Assembly: GCF_900496975.1 (NCBI RefSeq)
Contig: NZ_UFQC01000018.1
Coordinates: forward strand, 62,001-126,000
Length of the DNA: 64,000 nt
Direction of reading: 5' to 3'
From: Achromobacter veterisilvae
Lineage (GTDB): Bacteria; Pseudomonadota; Gammaproteobacteria; Burkholderiales; Burkholderiaceae_B
Notes under the pieces: model-generated
What the model saw: only the letters and a program-made list of their open reading frames with translations
Databases searched by the model: none
What the model was told of the DNA's origin: nothing
In this document: one piece after another, positions 8,717-18,000 of the stretch
Layout: each line of letters opens with the position of its first letter
Numbering within the stretch: the stretch's first letter is position 1
Program-made: the position numbers and the translations under genes

Positions 8717-8746
8717 CTGTCCACCCTGCAAACCAGGGACGGACAG
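8717..8746. other. Two-part hairpin without a T tract
   Basis: CTGTCC (8717-8722) pairs with GGACAG (8741-8746) and CCCTG (8724-8728) with CAGGG (8734-8738), separated by one- and two-base bulges. No T run follows, so this is either a weak terminator or an mRNA-stabilising stem at the 3' end of the hydrolase gene. Confidence 0.5.
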
Positions 8747-8786
8747 GGCGCTATCCACGCTGGCGGGCCTTCTCTACAATAGGCCC

Positions 8787-9632
8787 ATGAACGCGCGCAC
8801 CCTGAACATCGACCTGCATTGCCATTCCACCGTCTCGGACGGCGCGCTCGCGCCCCGCGACGTGGCGCAGCGCGCGCACGCCAACGGCGTGGACGTCTGG
8901 GCGCTGACCGACCACGACGAAGTGGGCGGGCTGGCGGAAGCCGCCGGCATGGCGCGCGAACTGGGCATGCAATTCGCCACCGGCGTCGAGATTTCCGTGA
9001 CGTGGGCGGGCCTGACGGTGCACATCGTGGGGCTGCGCTTCGATCCCGAAAATACCGTCCTGGTCGAAGGGCTGCGCAAGACCCGCGCCGGCCGCGCCGA
9101 GCGCGCCAAGCGCATCGGCGAACGCCTGGCGGGCATGGGCATGCCAGGCGCCTACGAAGGCGCGCTGCCGTTCGCCGGCAATCCCGAACTGATCAGCCGC
9201 ACGCACTTCGCGCGCTACCTGGTCGAGGCCGGCTACTGCCCCGACGTGCAGACCGTGTTCAACAAGCATCTGGGCGACGACCGGCCCGGCCACGTGCCCA
9301 TGCAATGGGCCACGCTGGCGGAAGCGGTGGGCTGGATACGCGGCGCGGGCGGCCTGGCCGTCATCGCGCATCCGGGCCGCTACAAGTACACGCCCTTGCA
9401 GTTCGCCGCGCTGTTCGACGAATTCCTGCAACTGGGCGGCGTGGGCATCGAGGTCAACACGGGCAGCCATACCGCCGAGGAAGCCCGCCACTATGCGGAC
9501 GTGGCGCGCCGCTACGGTTTCCTGGCGTCGCGCGGCTCGGACTTCCATAGCCCGAAGGAAAGCCGGATGGACCTGGGCCGCCTGCCGGCGCTGCCGTCCG
9601 ACCTTAAACCGGTCTGGCACGACTGGTTCTGA
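8787..9632 (+). CDS. PHP-domain 3',5'-nucleoside bisphosphate phosphatase (RNase AM/TrpH-like)
   Basis: A metal-dependent phosphoesterase. The 281 residues carry the PHP motifs DLHCHST (residues 9-15), TDHDE (about 43-47), AHPGRYKY with its metal-binding His, and a C-terminal SRGSDFHS. The family hydrolyses 3',5'-bisphosphonucleotides and, in E. coli YciV, trims RNA 5' ends. It belongs to a frequent betaproteobacterial arrangement near greB or tRNA-modification genes. TACAAT at 8775-8780 ends only 6 nt before the ATG and no ribosome site is visible, so the transcript could be leaderless; this is an inference. Confidence 0.88.
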   Translation: MNARTLNIDLHCHSTVSDGALAPRDVAQRAHANGVDVWALTDHDEVGGLAEAAGMARELGMQFATGVEISVTWAGLTVHIVGLRFDPENTVLVEGLRKTRAGRAERAKRIGERLAGMGMPGAYEGALPFAGNPELISRTHFARYLVEAGYCPDVQTVFNKHLGDDRPGHVPMQWATLAEAVGWIRGAGGLAVIAHPGRYKYTPLQFAALFDEFLQLGGVGIEVNTGSHTAEEARHYADVARRYGFLASRGSDFHSPKESRMDLGRLPALPSDLKPVWHDWF

Positions 9633-9703
9633 CGCGGGCGGCGGCCCCGCCGCCTTGCCCTCCAAGCTATCGACTGTGACCGCGCCCAACCGGCGCAACC
9701 GCC

Positions 9704-10255
9704 ATGAACAAAGCCTTTGTTAAAGAGTCCGACCACGAGGACGACGACGATCTGCCGCAGGCCCAGGCGCTTCCGGCCGGCACGAAGAACTACATGACGC
9801 CCGGCGGCTACGAACGCCTGCGCGGCGAACTCACGCACCTGATGAACGTGGAGCGGCCCGCCGTCGTGCAGGTAGTGTCCTGGGCCGCGTCCAATGGCGA
9901 CCGTTCCGAGAACGGCGACTATCTCTACGGCAAGAAGCGCCTGCGCGAGATCGACCGCCGCATGCGCTTCCTGACCAAGCGGCTGGACATCGCGGAAGTC
10001 GTCGACCCCGCCGCCCAGCCCAACCGCGACCAGGTCTTCTTCGGCGCCACGGTGCTGTATTCCGACAAGGCCGGCGCGGAACACCGGGTGACCATCGTCG
10101 GCGTCGACGAGGCCGAACCCCTGGCAGGCAAGATCAGTTGGATTTCCCCGGTGGCCCGCGCGCTGATCAAGGCGAAGGAAGGCGATACGGTGGTGCTGCG
10201 CACGCCGGGCGGGATCGAGGAACTGGATATCCTGGAAGTGAGTTATCCGGGGTAG
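9704..10255 (+). CDS. greB: Transcription elongation factor GreB
   Basis: Rescues backtracked RNA polymerase by stimulating cleavage of the transcript 3' end. The 183-residue protein has an extended acidic N-terminus (DHEDDDDLPQ), then the GreA/GreB coiled coil with YMTPGGYERL and NGDRSENGDYLYGKKRLREID, whose acidic tip residues reach the active site, and a C-terminal FKBP-like domain (VFFGATVLY to the end). The SENGDYLYGKK form is typical of GreB rather than GreA. It lies 71 nt after the PHP gene and is followed by palindrome cluster B. Confidence 0.95.
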   Translation: MNKAFVKESDHEDDDDLPQAQALPAGTKNYMTPGGYERLRGELTHLMNVERPAVVQVVSWAASNGDRSENGDYLYGKKRLREIDRRMRFLTKRLDIAEVVDPAAQPNRDQVFFGATVLYSDKAGAEHRVTIVGVDEAEPLAGKISWISPVARALIKAKEGDTVVLRTPGGIEELDILEVSYPG

Positions 10256-10275
10256 GGGCTGGTTTTTGTTGGGGG

Positions 10276-10415
10276 GGTGTCTGACACCCGGGAACGTTGG
10301 TGCAAGTTCACGGGGCGTCTCGTACGGGTGTCAGACACATACCATGCCAGGTGTCTGACACCCGTACGAGACACCCTCCCAGGCTGAAGCCGGAGCACCC
10401 GGGTGTCAGACACCC
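10276..10415. repeat. Palindrome cluster B: four GTGTC-W-GACAC copies
   Basis: Copies are at 10277-10287, 10328-10338, 10351-10361 and 10403-10413. The third is followed by CCCGTACGAGACACC and then CAGGCTGA before the fourth copy; nearly the same block occurs in cluster C, so the mobile or homologous unit is longer than the palindrome. The rest of the 306-base gap between convergent greB and dctP holds only a poly-A stretch at 10443-10450 and no gene. Confidence 0.92.
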
Positions 10416-10561
10416 CCCAACAAAAAGACACACCCTCCCAACAAAAAAAAACGGACGCCAGCTTTTGGCCGGCGCCCGTTGGCGGGCGGGATCTGGCGTC
10501 CCTGCCTCGGTTGGCGGCTTGCGCCGCCGTTTCCCCTGGGGCTTGCTGTGTTCTTGCGCGC

Positions 10562-11590
10562 TTACTTCTTGCGGTTGGCGATCGACTTCTCGGCCAGGTT
10601 CACCAGGTCTTCGCCGATCTGCTTCTTCCACTTGTCGTAGACCGGCTTGGTGACCTTCACGAAGGCGTCATGGTCGGCCGGCGACAGCGAGGTCACGGTG
10701 ACGCCATGGCCCTCGATCTCTTTCAGCAGGGACGGGTCTTCGGGCGTCACGCCCTTGCGGGCGATCACGATCTGCTGCTTGCCGGCGTCCAGCGCGGCCT
10801 GGCGCACGATGTCGCGGTCCTTTTCGGACCAGGAATTCCAGACCTCGCGGTTGACCACGAAGATCAGCGGATCGGCCACGTAGTTCCACAGGGTCAGGTA
10901 CTTCTGGCCCACGGTGTAGAGCTTGGAACCGGTGTAGATGGACAGGGGGTTCTCCTGGCCGTCCACGGCGCCGCTGGCCAGCGCGGGCTGGGCGTCGGCC
11001 CAGCTCATCTGCGTGGGGTTGGCGCCCAGCGCGGTGAAGGTGTCGATGTACAGCGGCGAACCCACCACGCGCAGCTTCAGGCCCTTCATGTCCTCGGGCT
11101 TCTTGATTTCATGCTTGGAGTTGCTGAGCTGGCGGTAGCCGTTCTCGCCCCAGGCCAATGGCACCACGCCGGCCTTCTCGATGAGCTTGAACATTTCGCG
11201 GCCCACGTCGCCTTGCACCAGCGAATCGATGGCGGCGTAGTCGGGCATCAGGAAGGGCAGGGAGAACAGGTTCAACTGCTTGACCTGCGGCGACCAGTTG
11301 ATGGTGGAGCCGACGGCCATGTCGATTACGCCCTGGCGGATGGCGGTGAATTCGCGGGTCTGGTCGCCCTGGACCAGCGAGGTGCCGGGGTAGACCTTGA
11401 TGTTGATGCGGCCTTGCGTGCGTTCGCGCACCAGGTTCGACCAGATTTCGGCGCCCTGGCCCCACGGGAAGGTGGTGCCGACGACGATGGACAGCTTGTA
11501 CTCGGGCTTGTAGGTCTGCGCGTGGGCGGGCGCCATGCCCACCGCCGCCGCGGCGCACAGGGCGGCGCCGATCAAGTTGCGGAATTTCAT
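10562..11590 (-). CDS. dctP: TRAP transporter periplasmic solute receptor DctP
   Basis: Periplasmic receptor of a tripartite ATP-independent transporter. The 342-residue protein has a signal peptide (residues 1-25, cleavage after PAHAQ), the DctP fold and the conserved NPLSIY region where carboxylate ligands are usually clamped (VDGQENPLSIYTG). It is the last gene of the dctQ-dctM-dctP operon, 76 nt after dctM. An AGGAGA ribosome site precedes ATG 11590. The ligand, probably an organic acid, is not predictable. Its 3' end faces greB across palindrome cluster B. Confidence 0.92.
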   Translation of the reverse strand: MKFRNLIGAALCAAAAVGMAPAHAQTYKPEYKLSIVVGTTFPWGQGAEIWSNLVRERTQGRINIKVYPGTSLVQGDQTREFTAIRQGVIDMAVGSTINWSPQVKQLNLFSLPFLMPDYAAIDSLVQGDVGREMFKLIEKAGVVPLAWGENGYRQLSNSKHEIKKPEDMKGLKLRVVGSPLYIDTFTALGANPTQMSWADAQPALASGAVDGQENPLSIYTGSKLYTVGQKYLTLWNYVADPLIFVVNREVWNSWSEKDRDIVRQAALDAGKQQIVIARKGVTPEDPSLLKEIEGHGVTVTSLSPADHDAFVKVTKPVYDKWKKQIGEDLVNLAEKSIANRKK

Positions 11591-11666
11591 GTTGCGTCTC
11601 CTCTCTTTGCAAGTCTGTCTGTTGTTGTGTAATGCACACCCGTAATGCCGGCGGGGTCCCGCCCCT

Positions 11667-12965
11667 TCAATAACCCAGCTTGTGAGGCAGCCACAGCGCC
11701 AGTTGCGGGAACGCCAGCACCGCGACCAGCACCAGGAACATCGCGCCCAGCAGCCACACCACCCAGCGCACCGTGGACTCCATGGGCACGCGCGCGATGC
11801 GGCACGACACCATCAGGTTCACGGCCAGCGGCGGAGTGAACTGGCCCAGCGCCACCTTCAGGGTGAGGATGACGCCGAACCACACCGGATCCCAGCCGTA
11901 GGCGTTGGCGATGGGCATGAGCAGCGGCACGAAGATCAGGAAGATGGAGATGCCGTCCAGGAACATGCCCACGGTCATCAGCAGCAGGATCAAGAGCGCC
12001 AGCACGCCATATTCGCCCAGGCCCGAATTGACGATGGCGTGCGTGATGGGGTCGATCACGCTGAGCGTGGACAGCGCCCAGGCGAAGATGCCGGCCAGGG
12101 TCACGACCAGCATGATGACGGCGGACAGTTCGGCCGCTTCGCGCAGGATGGTGAACAGGTCGCGCAGCTTGATGGTGCGGTGGATGAACACGCCGACGAA
12201 CAGGCCGTAGAACACCGCGACCACGGCGGCTTCCGTGGGCGTGAACCAGCCCATGCGCATCCCGCCCAGGATCAGGACCGGCGCGGCCAGGCCCCACGAG
12301 GCCTCGCGCAGGCTGGCCCAGAAGGGCGGGCGCGGCAGGTGGGCTTCCAGCGCGCCCATTTTGTGCTTGCGGGCCAGCCACACCGCCGGAACGATGAGCG
12401 CGAAGCCGGCCAGGATGCCGGGCACCATGCCGGCGGCGAACAGGGCCGGCACCGAGGCGCCGGGCACCAGCACCGAATAAATGATGAAGGCCACCGAAGG
12501 CGGGATCAGGATGTCCGTGGCGGCGCCGGCGGCCACGACGGCGGCCGAGAACGACCCGGGATAGCCCGCGCGCGACATGGCGGTGATCATCACGGCGCCG
12601 ACCGCGGCCGCGCACGCCGGGCCGGAGCCGGAGATGCCGCCCAGGAACATGGCCACGGCGATCGACACCAGCGGCAGCATGCCCGGGCCGCGGCCGACGA
12701 TGGCGATCGCGAAGTCCACCAGCCGCTTGGCCACGCCCGACCGGTCGAAGATCGAGCCCACCAGCACGAACATGGGAATCGCCAGCAGCGGGTATTTCGC
12801 CAGGCCGGCGTAGAAGTTCTGCGGCACGGTCAGGAGGCCGTACCAGGGGGTGTCCAGGTTGGACAGCACGATGGCCACGGTGCCGCCGATGCCCAGCGCC
12901 ACGCCGACCGGCACGCCGATCAGCATCAGGACGATGAAGACGGTGAAGAGAATGCCCGCGATCAT
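11667..12965 (-). CDS. dctM: TRAP transporter large permease DctM
   Basis: The 432-residue inner-membrane subunit with about 12 hydrophobic segments couples solute uptake to the sodium or proton gradient. It starts MIAGILFTVFIVLMLIGVP, a standard DctM N-terminus, and contains GGISGSGPACAAAVG and the paired PPSVAFIIY and TPPLAVNL motifs of the ion-transporter scaffold. The ATG at 12965 overlaps the dctQ stop by 4 nt (ATGA), so translation is coupled. The open frame extends upstream but only as a shadow of dctQ. Confidence 0.95.
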   Translation of the reverse strand: MIAGILFTVFIVLMLIGVPVGVALGIGGTVAIVLSNLDTPWYGLLTVPQNFYAGLAKYPLLAIPMFVLVGSIFDRSGVAKRLVDFAIAIVGRGPGMLPLVSIAVAMFLGGISGSGPACAAAVGAVMITAMSRAGYPGSFSAAVVAAGAATDILIPPSVAFIIYSVLVPGASVPALFAAGMVPGILAGFALIVPAVWLARKHKMGALEAHLPRPPFWASLREASWGLAAPVLILGGMRMGWFTPTEAAVVAVFYGLFVGVFIHRTIKLRDLFTILREAAELSAVIMLVVTLAGIFAWALSTLSVIDPITHAIVNSGLGEYGVLALLILLLMTVGMFLDGISIFLIFVPLLMPIANAYGWDPVWFGVILTLKVALGQFTPPLAVNLMVSCRIARVPMESTVRWVVWLLGAMFLVLVAVLAFPQLALWLPHKLGY

Positions 12966-13519
12966 GGCTGTTCCCCGCGGGCCGCGCCGGCGGAAAGGGG
13001 CGCGCGCGCGATGCGGCGGAGGATGCCGGCGGTGCGCAGCGAAATGGCCGCGGCCATGACCGGCAGCCAGATCGAATACCACCAGGTCGGCACGCCGATC
13101 GCGGGGGAGGTTTCTTCGTAGATGTATTCGTCGGCCACCAGCTTGACCGACAGTACGGTCAGCAGCACGAAGAACGCCAGCACGCAGCCGTTGGAAATCA
13201 GCGCCATGATGCGCTGACGGCGCGGAGAGCCGTTGTCGGCCAGGATTTCGATGCGGATGTGGTGGTTGCGCACGAACGCGACGCTGCCGCCCGCCATGGT
13301 CAGGACGATCAGCAGGAACACCGAGATTTCTTCCGTCCACGCGAACGACTGGTCGGTGAAGTAGCGCACCAGCACGTTCAGGAAAGTAATCGTGGCCAGG
13401 ACCGCCAGCAGGATGACGGCCAGCCAGTCCTCGATGGCCAGCGGCACTTTTACGGCGGGATCTGCTTCTGCGGGGATGATCGGTTCGACGGGCTCGGCGG
13501 GGGCTTCGGGGCGGGACAT
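12962..13519 (-). CDS. dctQ: TRAP transporter small permease DctQ
   Basis: The 185-residue small membrane subunit has four hydrophobic helices and the signature RYFTDQSFAWTEEIS around residues 47-61, ending helix 1 and opening helix 2. It starts at ATG 13519; a TTG three codons upstream is in frame but less likely. It is the first gene of the minus-strand dctQMP operon and divergent from purL. No regulator gene is adjacent, so control is unclear. Confidence 0.92.
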   Translation of the reverse strand: MSRPEAPAEPVEPIIPAEADPAVKVPLAIEDWLAVILLAVLATITFLNVLVRYFTDQSFAWTEEISVFLLIVLTMAGGSVAFVRNHHIRIEILADNGSPRRQRIMALISNGCVLAFFVLLTVLSVKLVADEYIYEETSPAIGVPTWWYSIWLPVMAAAISLRTAGILRRIARAPLSAGAARGEQP

Positions 13520-13881
13520 GTGAGGCAACGGCCAGCGCGCGGGTCGGCGCTTTGCTTGTTATTTGTGGGGTCGCTGCATCCTACCGTCGCGCCGCGGGAG
13601 CGGAAGCTCGTGTTTTCCCGCGGTGCGGGATGGCTGCAACATGACGCGATGCACCATAAACGTGCCGGATCGTCCGCACACTTTGAGTGCAAAGGCAGAG
13701 ACCGTAAGGGGAAAGCATGGAATGCTGCGATGCGGCATCGTCGCGTCCATGGTCTGGAATTTTTTTGTAACAATGACCGGAAACGGCCGTTCCCCGCCGG
13801 ATTGAACGGTGGCCCCGGGAAAACCCCCTAAACGGGTAAAATCACTTTTTGCCCTTTTCTCCCTTATACGGCGCCCGCATC
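13520..13881. other. Divergent intergenic region between dctQ and purL
   Basis: These 362 bases contain no supported gene. AT-rich stretches at about 13758-13772 and 13836-13850 are the likely purL promoter zone (TAAAAT at 13836, TTATAC at 13864), but no convincing -35/-10 pair was found. No repeat or clear operator was recognised. Confidence 0.4.
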
Positions 13882-16800
13882 GTGTCCCTAGTTCAGCATC
13901 TGCCTGGTTCCTCCGTCCTGTCCTCCTTTCGTCGCGACCGCCTCCTGGCGCAATTGAAGGAAGCCGGCCTGCCGGTGGCCGACATATCCGCCCGCTACGA
14001 GCACTTCGTCAGCACCGACGCCGCCCTGACGGCCGACCAGCAGCGCCAACTGACCCAGTTGCTGGACTACGGCACGCCGGCCACGGCCGATGCGCCGGCC
14101 AAGAGCCTGTCGCTGCTGGTCATTCCGCGCCTGGGCACGATTTCTCCGTGGGCCAGCAAGGCCACCGACATCGCCCACAACTGCGGGCTGTCGTCGGTCC
14201 ACCGCATCGAACGCGGCGTGCGCTATGTGATCACGCCCGAACGCGGCCTGCTGGGCGCCAAGTCCTTCGACGACGCCATGCTGGCGCGAGCGGCCGACTG
14301 CCTGCACGACCGCATGACCGAAACCGTGGTGGACGCCGGCTTCGACGGCCAGGCGCTGTTCCAGCCGCTGGCGGGCAAGCCGATGCGCACGGTGGGCGTG
14401 CAGGCCAACGGCGTCCAGGCCTTGGCCGAGGCGAACGTCTCGCTGGGCCTGGCCCTGTCGGAAGACGAAATCGAATACCTGGCCAAGTCGTTCACCGACC
14501 TGGGGCGCGACCCCACCGACGTGGAACTGATGATGTTCGCGCAGGCCAACAGCGAACACTGCCGCCACAAGATCTTCAACGCCCAGTGGGTGATCGACGG
14601 CCAGGAACAGCCCAACACGCTGTTCGGCATGATCCGCGCCACGCACAAGGCGCAGCCGGAAGGCACCGTCGTGGCCTACTCGGACAACGCCGCCATCATG
14701 GAAGGCGGCCCCGCGCAGCGCTTCCAGGCCGGCGTGCCCGGTGTCACGGGCGAGGGCGCCGACGGCGCCCGCTACATCCGCCGCGACACCGTCGTGCACA
14801 CGCTGATGAAGGTGGAAACCCACAACCACCCGACCGCGATCGCGCCGTTCCCCGGCGCTTCGACCGGGAACGGCGGCGAAATCCGCGACGAAGGCGCTAC
14901 CGGCCGCGGCTCCAAGCCCAAGGCGGGCCTGACCGGCTTCACCGTGTCGCACCTGCGTTTCGACGACGCCCCGCAGCCCTGGGAAGCCGACCACCACGGC
15001 CTGCCCGAGCGCATCGCCTCGCCGCTGTCCATCATGATCGACGGCCCCATCGGCGGCGCGGCGTTCAACAACGAATTCGGCCGGCCCAACCTGCTAGGCT
15101 ATTTCCGCTCGTTCGAGCAGACGGCCGGCGGCACGCGCTGGGGCTACCACAAGCCCATCATGATCGCGGGCGGCCTGGGCAGCATCGACGCCGGCCTGAC
15201 GCACAAAGACGTGATCCCCCCCGGCGCGCTGCTGATCCAGTTGGGCGGCCCGGGCTTCCGTATCGGCATGGGCGGCGGCGCCGCGTCCAGCATCAGCATG
15301 GGCAGCAACTCGGCCGAACTGGACTTCGATTCCGTCCAGCGCGGCAACCCCGAGATCGAGCGCCGCGCGCAGGAAGTCATCGACCGCTGCTGGCAGCAGG
15401 CCGAGAACAACCCCATCATCGCGATCCACGACGTGGGCGCGGGCGGCCTGTCCAACGCCTTCCCTGAATTGGTCAACGACGCCGGCCGCGGCGCCATCTT
15501 CGACCTGAAGCGCGTGCCGCTGGAAGAGTCGGGCCTGTCGCCCGCCGAAATCTGGAGCAACGAATCGCAGGAGCGCTACGTCCTGTCGATCCTGCCCAAG
15601 GACCTCGAACGCTTCGACGCCATCGCGCGCCGCGAACGCTGCCCCTACGCGGTGGTGGGCGTGGCCACCGAGGAACGCCAGTTGCGCGTGGTGGATGGCG
15701 AAGGCCTGCCCGGCCTGGACACGATCCGCCCGCAGGGCGAAGCCGAAGTGCGCCCGGTGGACGTGCCGATCGACGTGATCCTGGGCAAGCCGCCGCGCAT
15801 GACGCGCGACGTGAAGCGCCTGCCCGGCGTGTCCGCGCCGCTGGACCTGGCCGGCATCGACCTCACCGAAGCCGCCTACCGCGTGCTGCGCCACCCCACG
15901 GTGGCCAACAAGTCCTTCCTCATCACCATCGGCGACCGCACGGTCGGCGGGCTGTCCAGCCGCGACCAGATGGTCGGCCCGTGGCAGGTGCCGGTGGCCG
16001 ACTGCGCCGTCACGCTGGCCGACTACGAAGGCTTCCGCGGCGAAGCCATGTCCATGGGCGAGCGCACCCCGATCGCCATGCTGGACGCCCCGGCCTCGGG
16101 CCGCATGGCCGTGGCCGAGGCCCTGACCAACCTGGCCGCCGCCGACGTGGCGCGCCTGGAAGACATCAAGCTGTCGGCCAACTGGATGGCCGCCTGCGGC
16201 GTGGACGGCCAGGACGCGGCGCTGTACGACACCGTGTCCGCCGTCAGCGAACTGTGCCAGGCCACCGGCCTGTCCATCCCGGTCGGCAAGGATTCCCTGT
16301 CCATGAAGACGTCCTGGGAACAGGACGGCGAGCAGCGCCAGGTGGTGGCGCCGGTTTCGCTGATCGTCACGGCCTTCGCGCCGGTGGCCGACGTGCGCGC
16401 CAGCCTGACCCCGCAATTGCGCACCGACGCCGGCGACAGCGTGCTGATCCTGATCGACCTGGGCCGCGGCCGCCACCGCATGGGCGGCTCGATCCTGGCG
16501 CAGGCCTACGGCCAGGTCGGCGAGACCGTGCCCGACATCGACGCCCCGCAGGACCTGCGCGCGTTCTTCGTCACCATCCGCACCCTGGCCGAGGCCGGCA
16601 CCATCCTGTCCTACCACGACCGCTCCGACGGCGGCCTGTTCGCCACCTTGACCGAAATGGCCTTCGCCGGCCGCACCGGCATCTCGGTGAACCTGGACAT
16701 GCTGACCTTCGATCCGCAATCGGCGGATTGGGGCGACTACAAGATCCGTCCCGAACAGGTGGCGGTGCAGCGCGAAGAACTGACGCTCAAGGCGCTGTTC

Positions 16801-17931
16801 TCGGAAGAAGCCGGCGCCGTGATCCAGGTGCCGGCCTCGCAGCGCGACGCCGTCATGCAGGTGCTGCGCGGCGCGGGCCTGTCGGCCCACTCGCACGTCA
16901 TCGGCGGCCTGAACGGCGCGGACGAAGTCGAGTTCTACCGCGACGGCAAGAAGGTCTGGAGCCAGCCCCGCGCCGAACTCGGCCGCGCCTGGAGCGAAGT
17001 GTCCTACCGCATCATGTCGCGCCGCGACAACCCGGCCTGCGCCCAGGCCGAACTCGACGTCTGGAACGACGCCACGGACCCGGGCATGAGCCCGAACGTC
17101 GCCTTCGACCCGCAGGAAGACGTTGCCGCGCCCTTCATCAACACGGGCAAGCGCCCGCGCGTGGCGATCCTGCGCGAGCAGGGCTGCAACAGCCAGGTCG
17201 AAATGGCCTGGGCGTTCGACACCGCGGGCTTCGAAGCCATCGACGTGCACATGACCGACCTGCTGTCCGGCCGCGTGGACCTGGCGCAGGCGCAGGGCCT
17301 GGTGGCCGTGGGCGGCTTCAGCTACGGCGACGTGCTGGGCGCCGGCGAGGGCTGGGCGCGCACCATCCGCTTCAATGGCAAGCTGTCTGACCAGTTCGCC
17401 GCGTACTTCGCGCGCCCCGACACCTTCGCGCTGGGCGTGTGCAACGGCTGCCAGATGATGGCCGCGCTGGCGCCGATGATCCCGGGCGCCGAATTCTGGC
17501 CGCGCTTCACGCGCAACCAGTCGGAAAAGTACGAAGCGCGCCTGTCCATGCTGGAAGTGGCCAAGTCGCCGTCGATCTTCTTCGCCGGCATGGAAGGCGC
17601 CCGAGTGCCGGTCGCCGTGGCCCACGGCGAAGGCTACGCCGACTTCTCGCAGCAGGGCGACGCCGGCCGCGTGCTGGCCGCCGCCCGCTATATCGACAAC
17701 GCCGGCCGCGCCACCGAAGCCTATCCGTTCAACCCGAACGGCAGCCCCGGCGGCCTGACCTCCGTCACCACGGCCGACGGCCGCTTCACCGTCATGATGC
17801 CGCACCCGGAACGCGTGACCCGCAACGTCATGATGTCGTGGGCGCCCGAGAAATGGGGCGCCGCCGACACGGGCGGCGCGTTCAGCCCGTGGATGCGCAT
17901 TTTCCGCAATGCGCGGGTCTGGTTGAAATAA
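13882..17931 (+). CDS. purL: Phosphoribosylformylglycinamidine synthase (single-chain)
   Basis: Fourth step of purine biosynthesis: FGAR plus glutamine plus ATP gives FGAM. The 1349-residue protein is the large single-chain form typical of beta- and gammaproteobacteria. The central FGAM synthetase domains include [17 protein letters not shown] and, in the second half, [10 protein letters not shown]. The C-terminal glutaminase has nucleophile Cys1187 in GVCNGCQ and His1308/Glu1310 in MPHPERV. GTG 13882 is chosen because it begins the conserved N-terminus SLVQHLPG; a TTG 33 nt upstream is the alternative. It is monocistronic with its own terminator. A PurR-type site was not seen. Confidence 0.96.
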   Translation: MSLVQHLPGSSVLSSFRRDRLLAQLKEAGLPVADISARYEHFVSTDAALTADQQRQLTQLLDYGTPATADAPAKSLSLLVIPRLGTISPWASKATDIAHNCGLSSVHRIERGVRYVITPERGLLGAKSFDDAMLARAADCLHDRMTETVVDAGFDGQALFQPLAGKPMRTVGVQANGVQALAEANVSLGLALSEDEIEYLAKSFTDLGRDPTDVELMMFAQANSEHCRHKIFNAQWVIDGQEQPNTLFGMIRATHKAQPEGTVVAYSDNAAIMEGGPAQRFQAGVPGVTGEGADGARYIRRDTVVHTLMKVETHNHPTAIAPFPGASTGNGGEIRDEGATGRGSKPKAGLTGFTVSHLRFDDAPQPWEADHHGLPERIASPLSIMIDGPIGGAAFNNEFGRPNLLGYFRSFEQTAGGTRWGYHKPIMIAGGLGSIDAGLTHKDVIPPGALLIQLGGPGFRIGMGGGAASSISMGSNSAELDFDSVQRGNPEIERRAQEVIDRCWQQAENNPIIAIHDVGAGGLSNAFPELVNDAGRGAIFDLKRVPLEESGLSPAEIWSNESQERYVLSILPKDLERFDAIARRERCPYAVVGVATEERQLRVVDGEGLPGLDTIRPQGEAEVRPVDVPIDVILGKPPRMTRDVKRLPGVSAPLDLAGIDLTEAAYRVLRHPTVANKSFLITIGDRTVGGLSSRDQMVGPWQVPVADCAVTLADYEGFRGEAMSMGERTPIAMLDAPASGRMAVAEALTNLAAADVARLEDIKLSANWMAACGVDGQDAALYDTVSAVSELCQATGLSIPVGKDSLSMKTSWEQDGEQRQVVAPVSLIVTAFAPVADVRASLTPQLRTDAGDSVLILIDLGRGRHRMGGSILAQAYGQVGETVPDIDAPQDLRAFFVTIRTLAEAGTILSYHDRSDGGLFATLTEMAFAGRTGISVNLDMLTFDPQSADWGDYKIRPEQVAVQREELTLKALFSEEAGAVIQVPASQRDAVMQVLRGAGLSAHSHVIGGLNGADEVEFYRDGKKVWSQPRAELGRAWSEVSYRIMSRRDNPACAQAELDVWNDATDPGMSPNVAFDPQEDVAAPFINTGKRPRVAILREQGCNSQVEMAWAFDTAGFEAIDVHMTDLLSGRVDLAQAQGLVAVGGFSYGDVLGAGEGWARTIRFNGKLSDQFAAYFARPDTFALGVCNGCQMMAALAPMIPGAEFWPRFTRNQSEKYEARLSMLEVAKSPSIFFAGMEGARVPVAVAHGEGYADFSQQGDAGRVLAAARYIDNAGRATEAYPFNPNGSPGGLTSVTTADGRFTVMMPHPERVTRNVMMSWAPEKWGAADTGGAFSPWMRIFRNARVWLK

Positions 17932-17965
17932 GTGTGGCGGCGCGCGGCGCCGCCCCTTGCAGAAG

Positions 17966-17990
17966 CCCCATCGCGAGCGATGGGGTTTTT
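17966..17990 (+). terminator. Rho-independent terminator after purL
   Basis: CCCCATCG/CGATGGGG forms an 8-bp stem (17966-17973 with 17978-17985) with a CGAG loop, followed by TTTTTCTTTT. It lies 34 nt after the purL stop and just before the convergent TonB receptor gene. Confidence 0.9.
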
Positions 17991-18000
17991 CTTTTGCCGC

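Noticed and set aside
15094-17805. Minus-strand open frame of 903 codons inside purL
   Set aside because: It is antisense to a fully matched purL with no domain content.
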